In this document: positions 55,381 to 64,000 of the stretch, piece after piece
How the letters are laid out: every line of letters starts with the position of its first letter
Numbering within the stretch: position 1 is the stretch's first letter
DNA from: Rebecca billardiae RCC1528
Lineage: Eukaryota > Haptophyta
DNA length: 64,000 bases
Assembly: GCA_965240325.2 (NCBI GenBank)
Contig: OZ251231.1
Span: forward strand, 1,984,001 to 2,048,000
Direction of reading: 5' to 3'
Notes under the pieces: generated by a model
Seen by the model: the letters and a program-made list of their open reading frames with translations, nothing else
The model's database searches: none
Told to the model about the DNA's origin: nothing
Made by a program: the position numbers and the translations under genes

Positions 55381-58300
55381 TCACACCTCGTCCTCGGTCT
55401 CATTGCCGTCCCCATCGCCCTGCTTCTTACTGCGGTTGGTCGAGGCGCCGTCGTCCGCGGGCGTCGCCGCGCTGTTGAGGTCGAGGCGCGAGTGCTTGCC
55501 GAGCGCCTGCAGCATTTCGCGCAGGGCCTGCACCTCCTGCTTGACGGAGGCCATGTCGCGCTGCAGCGCCTGCCGGGTGCGGGCATTCTCCACGTGCACC
55601 TCGTCCTGCGCGAAGGGAGAGGGGCACACGGCGGGCAGGAGGCGCACGGCCGAGCAGCGCAGCCGCGAGCACGCGCACGCGCGGAGGCGGGCGCGGAGGG
55701 TGCGAGCGAGGGCGGGGTGGCGGCATGCGCGTGAGCGGAGGCGCGACGCGGGCCGACGTTTGGGAGCGCGCGCTGCTCAGGGCAGGGCGAGCCGGCGGGC
55801 CGACCTTGATCTCGTTGAGCTGCCCCTTCCACCCCTTGTTCGCGCTCTCCTCGTCCTTGACCACCTTGAGGACGTGCGTCCACTTGACGCCGCGCTCGCG
55901 CAGGTGCGCCAACGGGCCGGCCGCGTTGTAGTACTCTGCGGCGGTAGCGGGAGGCGCGCGGGCGCGCGTGGGCGTTAGTGGCAGCACCCATGCGCGCGCG
56001 AGCGAGCGCGCGAGCTGGGCGGCACGCTCGCGCGCGGCCGCGCGGTGCGCGCACCGACGATGAGCGACGCCTTGAGCGAGAGCGTCGCCTCCACCTGCCG
56101 CTCCTGCACCTTTGCGTACGAGTCGCCGAGGAAGGCGATGAGCGCGTTGAGCGCGACCACGCCCACGCTCACCATGAAGACGATGAACAGGCCGCGCGCG
56201 AGCCTCGGGTTCATCATCCGGTTCTCGAACGTGTCGAGGTCGACGTCGCCGAGCGCGCCCGCCTGGAACGAGGCGAGCAGCGCTTCGCCGAGCGACGAGT
56301 AGTCTCCGCCCTCGTACTGCTCGTCCTCGTACTCGTCCTGCTTGAGCGTGAAGAGCATCATGAACGAGACGGAGAAGAAGAGGAAGATGACGAACATCAC
56401 GAGCAGGAAGCCGACCATGTCGCGCACGTTCTGCAGCAGCACCATCACCAGCCAGCCGGTCAGCTCGAAGCCGCGCATCAGCTGCGCGACGCGCACAAAG
56501 AGCGCGATCGAGGCAAAGGCGAGGATGCCGCGCACGTTCACGTGGCCCTCGTCCAGCGGGACGCCGCTCGCGTCGATCAGCACGGCGATCACCGGCGCGA
56601 GGCCGGAGAGCACGTCGCTCAGGTTCCACATCGAGAAGAGGTACTGCAGCGTGCCCGGCACGAAGCCAAAGTTGAGCTGCGTGCCGAGGATCTGCCGCAC
56701 CTCGTACAGCCCGATGTACGCGCCTCCGCCCAGCAGCACGAGCGCGGACGTGACCATCCAGAACGGCACGGGCTCCTTGGGGCCCTCGTCCGCCGCGGCG
56801 AAGAAGTTGTGCACGCGCTTGCCGTGCACGATGTAGACGCAGTACACGATGAACGCCGCGACGTGCGCCAGCTGAATCAGCGTCTGCACCAGGTGGTGCG
56901 GGAAGAAGTACTGGTGCCACAGCGCGTTCACCGTCGCCGCCATGCTCTCGTTGTCGAACGTGCCGTGCTGGTCGATCTCGCCGAGCGCGAAGAGCGCGCG
57001 CTTCGAGGAGAGGCCGTCGAGGCGCACGCGGTACGGCTTCACCTCGACGCCGACGCGCTCGCCGCTCCGCGGCAGCCCGCCCTCCGCGTCGGGCACGGGC
57101 ATCGCGCCGAGCACGTTGGCCTCGAACCAGCGCCGCGGCTCGGCCGGCAGCGCGCCGCCCGCGCGCTGCACCAGCTCGTACAGCCGGCCATACGAGACGG
57201 CCTCCCACGGCGACTTGGTGCGCTCGTCCTTGGACTCGTCGTCGTCGCGCTGCCCCCTGCGCGACTCCTGCATCTTCGCCAGCTTGCGCAGGTTCGGGTC
57301 GTAGTTGAGCCAGATCAGCGTGCCCGCGCCGCCCCACGTCGGGTGCAGCTCGACGATCTCGTCCTGCGTGAGCGGCGCGCCGTTCTTGTTGCACCCGGAG
57401 CGGATGTCGGCGCCGGAGGGCTCGAGGTCGATCTGCTGGAGGAAGGCGGTGACGGCGCCGCCCATCCGCTTCTCCACGATCTTCGGGATCAGCGTCGTCG
57501 CCACCGCGCCGCGCAGCGGCACCGGCGCCTTCGCCGCCGCGAGCAGCAGCAGGCGGATCGTGCGCACGTCGCGCAGCCGGATGGCCACGTCGAACGTGAC
57601 GGGCGCGTCGGCCGCAAACGGCGTGCGGCCGGGCTTGGTGACCCACGGCAGCACGGCGAGGACGGGGAGGCGCTCGAGCAGGGCCTCGATGATCGGGCGC
57701 TCCGTGCGCGAGGCGAGCACGTCGAGCAGCCGCGCGCCCGACGTCGCCGCGCCCATCGGCTGCAGGTCGCGCTCGCCCTCGGGCATGATGTTCAACGCGA
57801 TTCTCGGGTTCTTGGCGACCATCTCGGAGACGATCTCGACGCGCTCCTCGGTGAAGTCGGAGTCGGGGCCGCCGACGGGCTGGCGCACGCGGAGCATCGG
57901 CGCCGCGTCCATCGCCTCGACCAGCGGCACCTTCGACCCGTCGCACGAGTACACCGCCAGCGCGCGGTTCGCGTCGGCGAGGGTGGAGCCGTCCGCGGAG
58001 AAGGCGAGCTTCAGCGGCCAGTAGCTCCGCTCGCCGCAGCGCGCGACGATCAGCCCGGACTGCACGTGCAGCACGGAGACGGACTTGTCGTGCGAGCCGA
58101 TCGCGAGGGTCTGGTCGTCGGGCGAGAAGGCCAGGCCCATCACCCAGCCGCGGTTGTTCTGCGTGTGCACCGCCTCGAGCGTCTTCACGTCGATGATGGC
58201 GAGCTTGCCGTTGCCGCCCGCCGCGACGAGCGTGCCGTCGTGCGCGACCGCGATCGACTGCACGCGCTTTGCGCCGAGCGTGACGAGCGTGGGCGAGCAC

Positions 58301-59991
58301 GCGGTGCTCAGCTTGTCGACGTTGCCGAAGGCGGCGCTCCCGAACTGCATGCTCGTCACCAGCCCGATGCTCGAGAGCGAGAAGATGAGCGACGCGCCGC
58401 GCTTGGCCTCGGACGCGACCGAGAGGTCGGCCGCCTTGAGGACGAGCACCTTGTCGCCCGCGACGCACGCGAGCATCGCGCCGTCCTTCGACCAGCGCAG
58501 CCCGTCCTTCGGGCTGATCGTGCCCCCGGCCGTGTGCTTCGAGCGCTGCGGGTACCCCGTCATGTTCGACAGCGTGAGCAGCGTGTTGCCGTGCGCCACC
58601 GCGATCACCGAGTTGTCGGGGCACCACGAGAGGGTCGAGACCGCGCCGTCGAGCGTGCGCGTGTGCTCGATCGTGCCGCCGCCGCCCAGGGCGATGAAGA
58701 GCAGCCCGCGCGGCGTGGCGACCGCGAGCTTGCGCCCGTAGGGCGAGAGCGCGAGCGCGGTCACGCCGGCCGACGAGCCGGGCACCTCCTGCTCCTCGAG
58801 CAGCACGTCGCGCCGCGTCTTGTAGTCGTACGCGTGCACCTGCGTGCGCCCCTTGACGAGGAGCATCTTGCCGTCCGGCGTCCACTCGCCGCGCGGCTTC
58901 ATCGCCTTGGGGCCGGACTCCTCGGGGGTGATCTCGGCGAGCATCTCGAGGCTGTCGCGGCCGATCACGAACAGCTTGTCCGCCGCCTGCACCGCGAGCG
59001 CCTCCTCGTCGAACGAGAAGGTCGCGTGGTGCACGTCGGAGGCCTGCAGCACCTCCTTCTTGACCGCCCACGTGTCCGTGTCCACGACCGTCAGCAGCTG
59101 GTCGCCCGACGAGCCGATGGCGAGGTAGGTGTTCGACTTGGAGAAGTCGAGGCAGTTGATGTACCCGCCGCGCGTGATCACGCCCAGCGGCTGCTGCGTC
59201 TTCTTCGTGATGTCCCACACCGCCGCCTTGCGCATGTCGCCGCCGAACGCGAGCCACTTGCCGTGGTTGGAGAACTCTATCACCGTCGGGTACGAGAAGA
59301 CGTACTTCTTGATCTCGAACTGGAAGACGACGGACTTGGAGGAGACGGTGTACAGCGTGATCCGCGCCTCGTGCCCGCCCCCCTTGCCCTCGCCGACGGC
59401 CACCTTCGAGCCGTCGGGCGAGACCATCGCGCACTTGACGTCGCCGGCTAGCTCAATGTCCTTCAGGTGGTTGCACGCGCGCCCGTACAGGCCGAGCACC
59501 TTCGAGCCCGTGCCGAACGCCGTGATGACGTCGCCCGCGGCGGAGCACGACACGCTCACGTTGCCCGCCCCGTTCGCCAGCTTCGCCCGCGAGATCTTCG
59601 GCTGGCCGGTCGAGAGCGTCGAGACGACGACGACGGCGAGCTGGCCCTGGCCGCCGAGCGCGAGGTACTCGCCGCGATGCGCGAGGTACATCGAGTGGAG
59701 CGTGCCGATGCCGACATCGGAGGCGGCGATGCGAGCCTTCCCGTCGCGCCCCACGCGCGCCGGCCGCGTCACGATGGCGCCCACCTCCTCGGGCGCCTCG
59801 GTCGCAAAGGCCGGCGCGTACTCGATGCTGCGCGACTCGTTGCGAGTGAGGGTGCGCTCCATGTCGCCGCGCGGCGTGGACGCGCGGTCGGAGCGAGGCG
59901 TCAGCGAGCGCGGCGTGGACGCGCGGTCATCGGCATCCTGCTCCTTCTTCCGCCCGCTGATGCGCGGCGAGGGCAGTCGAAGGCCCTTCAT
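55381..59991 (-). CDS. WD40-repeat ion channel, TRP-like, three exons
   Basis: A large protein joining a WD40 propeller to a six-helix cation channel. Exons are 59991-56055, 55935-55805 and 55605-55381. The introns start GTGCGC (119 nt) and GTCGGC (199 nt), both end GCAG, and the joined protein is 1430 residues. Residues about 90-660 have repeated WD40-type blades (WSKDGAMLACVAGDKVLVLK; VMGLAFSPDDQTLAIGSHDK). Helices follow from about 1036: S1 HLVQTLIQLAHVAAFIVYCV, a pair near 1077-1096, S5 at about 1185-1213, a pore region at about 1231-1254 (SSLGEALLASFQAGALGDVD) and S6 (FIVFMVSVGVVALNALIAFL) at about 1268-1290. The C-terminal exon is a coiled coil (ALQRDMASVKQEVQALREML), which suggests tetramer assembly. 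Ion selectivity unknown. Confidence 0.88.
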
Positions 59992-60312
59992 GGCGATGGG
60001 ACCGCAGGCGGCGCAGAACTCGGCGGGCGGGCGTCGGTGCCGCCGCTGCGCTCGCGCGATCTGCGCCGAGGCCGCCCGGCCGATTACATACCCATCTCAT
60101 TTTCGTCAGCCACCAATAAGCATCTAATGAGAATCGATCTGCCGTACTCGACTACTCGCTCTCGTACTACTACTACTACTAGTACGTACTACTAGATAGC
60201 TACTTCGAACAGTAGTACATCAGTCGTAATATGAGCGTCGTCAAGCTGCGGCGACATCGGCGCTCATCAACCGGACTCCGGCTGACATTCGACCGAGCCG
60301 ACGACGCTGCTG
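59992..60312. other. Intergenic region
   Basis: Separates two minus-strand genes. It has a short (CTA)n run at about 60163-60196 and presumably the channel gene's promoter. Confidence 0.5.
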
Positions 60313-62339
60313 TCATGCGGTTCCGGCGAACTCGGCGTGGAAGCCGCTGGGCGCGTACCAGCTCGGCAACGCGCGAGCGGAGAGCAGCAGCACGTCGCGC
60401 GCGCCCGGCATGAGCGCCTCGACAGCGCCGTCGCACCGCAGGCTCGCGTCGACGCCGAGTCGCTCGCCACTGGGCGCGGTCACCTGCGTCTGCACGCGCA
60501 CGGCGGCATGCGTGCCCGTGCGGTCCAGCTGCATCAGCACGCCCTTGAGCAGCGCGCGCTCGCTCTCCACCACCTGCGGCGCGCGCGCCCGCGCGTGGGG
60601 GCGGGCGTCGCATCAGCCCGCGCTGACGGCGGGAGCGCGGGGCGCAGGGCGGCGGGCAGCGGGGCGCGCCCGTCCGGCGGCGCGCGCGGGGACGGCGGGT
60701 GGCAGCACGCGCGCACGCGCGCACGCACCAGCTGGAGGTAGTCCTTCCCCTTCACCTCGGCCGCCGAGAAGCCGTGCACCGAGGACGTGAGCACGTCGAT
60801 CACGTGCAGCTCTGCGGTGCGCAGGTCGAGCGGCACGCTCGGCTCGTGCGCCTGCGCGCCAGGCTGGCGCCACGCGAGCAGCGCGACGGTCTCGGCGATC
60901 GCGTCGACGACGATGCGCATGTGCCCGAGGTCGGTCTCGCCGGCGGCGGTAGGCTGGGGCGCGCTGAGCGCGCGCGCGCCGAGCGGGCCGGCCAGGCCCA
61001 GACTCAACGCGCCGCCGAGCGCGATCGCACGCGCGGCGGCGCCGCCCCTCGCTGCGCCGCACGCGCCGCCGACAGGACCGCCGCTGCCACCGCCGCCGCC
61101 GCCGCCGCCCGCGCTCGGCACGGGGCCGGCGGCGGCGAGCATACCCGTGGCTTCCCTCCCGCCGTCCGCAACCCCCGCACCGGCAGCACCCGCGGCCCAC
61201 GGGCCGAGCCGCTGCTGCAGCGAGCCCAGCGCTGTCGACTCTGCGCCCGCGAGCGCGCCGCCCGGCCGAGGCGCGTCCGTGCTCGCGGCCGTCGACGGCG
61301 TGCTCTCTGTGAGCTGGCGCTTGCGCGCGTCCACGTGGATCGGGCTCGAGTGCCAGCACGCGAGCAGCCGCTTCTGCCCGTCGGGCCCCTCGGCGCGGTG
61401 CGTCACGCCGATCAGCAGGTGGAACGACGCGCCCTTGTTGTTGAAGGACGTCGACTTGAAGAAGAGCGACGAGAAGGAGCAGACGCCGCCCACGTACGGC
61501 ACGCTCTGCTTGCCCGTCAGGCCGACCTCGTCCATGCGCTCCTGCTCCTCGTTGAAGAGCACGGCGGTGACGTGGATGGACAGCCCCGTCAGCCCCGTCA
61601 GCACGCGCCCGCCCGAGAGCAGCTCCACCGACAGCCGCGGCAGCGTCCACTTCTTGTGCCACGTCCACTGCCGTCGCTTCTCCGAGTAGAGCAGCGGCTT
61701 GTCTGTGGTCACGCGCACCGAGAGCGGGCCGAGCTCGCCGTCGTCGGTGGGCGCGGGGCCCTCGGGCGCAAAGGAGCAGTGTAGCCGCGCGGTGCAACGC
61801 TCCCATCGGAACGGCACCTTGTCCACTAGGTCGAGCGTGAAGAGCGGCGGCGTGGCGTCCGCCACAGGCGCGTGAGCAGGCAGCGCGTGCGCGAGCATCG
61901 GCTGCGGCATGGTGGCGTGCGGTGGCGGGCGGGCGACGCCGCCAAGCGCAGCGCCTGCCGTGTGCATCGACGCAGGGCCGTCGGCGTGCGCGCGCGAAGC
62001 ACCCTGGCCGAGGAACCCGCTGCCAACTGAGCCCGTACCCATCGCGGCCGCTGATGCCGCGTCCGGATGCGGCGGGTGCGACGGGCCAGCAGCGTGCGAT
62101 GCGCTCAGATCCAGCCAGAACTGGTCATCAGAAGAGAGCTCGCCGATGATCGCGCCCAGGTCAATACCAGGGAACGGTGACGTCGTCGGCTTCGCCGCCG
62201 CGTCTGCCGCGCGATGGCGCGACTCGCCCGCGTGCATCGCGTGCGTCTCGTTCATCGGCACCCTATCGGCAACGGAGCTCCGGACTGGCGGAGCAAGCAC
62301 TATATGGATCTGTAGATTCTGGGATCCATCGGATCCCAT
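60313..62339 (-). CDS. Putative transcription factor with p53/Runt/Rel-reminiscent domain, two exons
   Basis: Exon 1 is 62339-60729 and exon 2 is 60573-60313. The 155-nt intron starts GTGCGT and ends CGCAG, and joining gives KDYLQL-VVESERALLKGV and 623 residues. The ATG at 62339 is used; ATG 62255 (MNETHAMHAG) is an alternative. Residues about 165-350 form one conserved-looking domain: FTLDLVDKVPFRW, RLSVELLSGGRVLTG, DEVGLTGKQSVPYVGG, FKSTSFNNKGASFHLLIGVT and SSPIHVDARKRQ. The last two pieces recall the G-x-x-F-x-L-x-x-V ... P-I-x-V-(D)-x-R-K-R pattern at the end of Ig-fold DNA-binding domains (Runt, Rel, p53, STAT). The rest is Ala/Gly/Pro-rich. Nuclear DNA binding is inference; the family name is uncertain. 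Confidence 0.6.
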
Positions 62340-63016
62340 TGGTCAATCAAGCAGGGCTTGGAGCACGTTGGTTCTCCGCTCCGGCTGGTTCCGACGCCGG
62401 AGCGATGACGGTCGTCACGCTCGGGATGCACGGCATCTCGCGCAGACCACAGGCACGGTGGCGGTCGAATTCTGCGATCAAAGAGTCCACACAATCGCGC
62501 AAAGGGTACGCTGGAGCGCGAGGCTGCTTGTCACCCAGTGCCGTCGCGACTGACTCTCGGCCCGCTTAGACACTAGACAGCCATCACTGAAGCCAAAGGT
62601 TGCAACCGATCGGCCCGGGCAACGGCGGGCTCGCGAGGAGCAGATGAGCAGAGCGCCGCTATCAAAGGCTGGGCCGATGCGCTTTCCCGTGATGATCAGC
62701 CAGGACCCGGGCGCGAGTGGGGTTGCCGATTACTTACATCTTGGCGGTCAGCAGGCACTGGCAGTTGCCTGCAAACTAATCTATCAGCCTGCCGAGGCCC
62801 AGGCCAGCTGGTAGCAGTGTAACAGACCGAGTCGGCCTCGGCACTAAGTGCGCCCATAGCACTCACCTCGTCCGGCCACGGATCGCATCACTGCTACAAT
62901 CACTCCTGTGACACGGACCGGACAGCTCATCAGCTCTTGGACGGTTTCACTCAGGTCTACCGCCAAAAATTCGGCGTCTCAGCACCGCAACGATGGCCGT
63001 CTGATCAGCCCAAGCC
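62340..63016. promoter_or_regulatory. Divergent intergenic region, putative transcription factor / IQ protein
   Basis: 677 bp between opposite starts, the longest such gap in the gene islands. A short imperfect palindrome GGGATCCATCGGATCCCATT at 62321-62340 overlaps the start codon of the minus-strand gene and could be a protein-binding site. No other structured element or RNA gene is recognised. Confidence 0.4.
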
Positions 63017-64000
63017 ATGGACCTCGCCTCGCTCACGGCGTATCCTGAGCGGGCGAGCAGGCTCGGGGACGACGATCTCGCTCAGGCTGAGCAGCTGCTT
63101 CGCGCGCGTGTGCAGGCCTACGAGAGTCAGTTCCGGCAGCAGAACCGCAGGCCGCCGCGAGCTGATGAGCTCGCGCCGGTAATGGGCGACATGCGCGCGC
63201 TGGTGGCCGTGCGCAAGGAGCGCAAGGAGCGCGGTCGCCTCGTCGGCTCGCCGTCGTCGGCTTCGCTCAACGGCCCCGCTACGAGTGCCTCCACCCCAGC
63301 CGGCGGCGTCGGTGGCCGCTCCGCCGCGGCGGTCACAGCCGGTACCGATGCAGCGGCTCTGCCCTCACCTCCCATCCACGTGGGCGACATCGAGCCGTCG
63401 CTCTACGACGTGACCTCGCAGTGGCTGTACAGCCTGTACGAGAGCAGCCCGTTCGGCCCGAGCAAGAAGGGTGCGCAGGGCTCGGGGCACGCCCACAACG
63501 GCGTCGCTGGCCCCGGGGTGATCGTGCCGGCAGACCCTGGGCCCGGACCGGGCGCGGGCGCGGGCGTGGATGCCGCGCCGGCCGCTCAGCTGTGGCGATC
63601 GGACGGGGCCGAGGACCCCATCGGCGCTGCGACGCGCAGCCCTCGGGAGAGTGGGGAGCGGCTCGCGCCTTCGCCCGCCGGCGGCCCCGTCGACGCCGCC
63701 AGCGCGAGCGGCGCGAGGCGCGAGCCCTCGGAGGGCCGCGGTGCGCGGTACAGCGAGCACCCGCAGGTGCAGGAGATGATGGCGACGCTCAAGCTGCAGT
63801 CGGCGTTCCGAGGGCACGCGGTGCGGCGGCTGGTCATGTCGGGCTCGCCGCCCGGCGCGCCGGGCGCCGACTCGGTGCAGCCCAGCGCGCGCTCCTCCGA
63901 CCGGCTGAGCCAGCTCTCCGAGCGGCGCAACCAGGCGATCGCGCAGATCAAGGTGCCGATGGAGCTGGTGGTCGACCGCACCGACTGCCTCGCCGCGCTC
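63017..64000 (+). CDS. IQ-motif (calmodulin-binding) protein, 5' part
   Basis: An ATG at 63017 opens a frame that reads without a stop to the window edge, giving at least 328 residues, so the gene continues beyond. Residues 14-50 are a charged helix (DDDLAQAEQLLRARVQAYES), and residues 61-75 are basic (VAVRKERKERGRLV). A Pro/Gly/Ala-rich linker follows, with SLYDVTSQWLYSLYESSPFG at about 133-152. An IQ motif is at residues 260-273 (LQSAFRGHAVRRLV), matching [ILV]QxxxRGxxxRxx[ILV], a calmodulin or myosin-light-chain binding site. A new helical part (RLSQLSERRNQAIAQIKV) begins at about 297. A cytoskeletal or calcium-signalling scaffold is likely; a motor or kinase could lie downstream. Confidence 0.75.
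   Translation, partial: MDLASLTAYPERASRLGDDDLAQAEQLLRARVQAYESQFRQQNRRPPRADELAPVMGDMRALVAVRKERKERGRLVGSPSSASLNGPATSASTPAGGVGGRSAAAVTAGTDAAALPSPPIHVGDIEPSLYDVTSQWLYSLYESSPFGPSKKGAQGSGHAHNGVAGPGVIVPADPGPGPGAGAGVDAAPAAQLWRSDGAEDPIGAATRSPRESGERLAPSPAGGPVDAASASGARREPSEGRGARYSEHPQVQEMMATLKLQSAFRGHAVRRLVMSGSPPGAPGADSVQPSARSSDRLSQLSERRNQAIAQIKVPMELVVDRTDCLAAL

Noticed and set aside
55978-59451. Long plus-strand open frame antisense to the WD40 channel
   Set aside because: Composition is Arg/His/Leu/Glu-rich noise mirroring the real gene; the minus strand has clear WD40 and channel features.

Overview
The window reads as nuclear DNA of a GC-rich unicellular eukaryotic alga. A haptophyte or a related marine group is my best guess, inferred from the gene set and not proven. 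The eukaryotic evidence is direct: several genes join in frame only when short introns (85 to 371 nt) ending in CAG are removed, and the proteins include filamin repeats, a WD40-TRP-like channel, a SETD-type methyltransferase, U1-type zinc fingers, an alpha-carbonic anhydrase and a proline-rich cell-surface protein. Seven of the nine introns I could place start with GTGCG, GTGCGA or GTGCGT, not GTAAGT.

There are three gene islands. Island 1 (22.7-33.3 kb) holds a single-pass membrane protein, a 1.8-thousand-residue filamin-repeat protein, a sulfotransferase-like gene with a broken frame, an alpha-carbonic anhydrase and a TruA-type pseudouridine synthase. Island 2 (38.0-50.3 kb) holds a zinc-finger/RGG protein, a sodium:solute symporter, a SET-domain methyltransferase, a Pro-rich membrane protein, a Gfo/Idh/MocA oxidoreductase, a cupin dioxygenase-like protein and a class I/II aminotransferase. 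Island 3 (55.4-64.0 kb) holds the WD40-ion channel, a protein with a p53/Runt/Rel-reminiscent putative DNA-binding domain, and the 5' part of an IQ-motif protein that runs off the window. Most neighbours in the islands are head-to-head pairs with 58-224 bp between start codons, so shared bidirectional promoters look like the normal layout.

The rest is repeat-rich. The first 3.4 kb is three tandem 1198-bp units, each built round an ~800-bp foldback palindrome. A ~1.95-kb element with 37-bp terminal inverted repeats lies at 6.6-8.6 kb. A 2.65-kb foldback element with ~670-bp inverted repeats and a 9-bp target duplication (Mutator-like signature) lies at 12.9-15.5 kb. Only 46 bp further on starts a 6.29-kb element with 603-bp inverted repeats and a perfect 8-bp target duplication. 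A 1.37-kb element with 16-bp inverted repeats flanked by TTAA (piggyBac-like signature) lies at 35.9-37.3 kb. A Helitron Rep/helicase remnant lies at 11.4-12.3 kb, a broken coiled-coil gene at 9-10.5 kb, and several dispersed repeats recur, two of them in inverted orientation 36 kb apart.

The genes do not form one pathway. The cupin/aminotransferase pair may be linked in amino-acid breakdown, the symporter and channel handle ions and solutes, and carbonic anhydrase supports CO2/bicarbonate exchange. The transposable-element layout and the divergent-pair organisation are the most distinctive parts.
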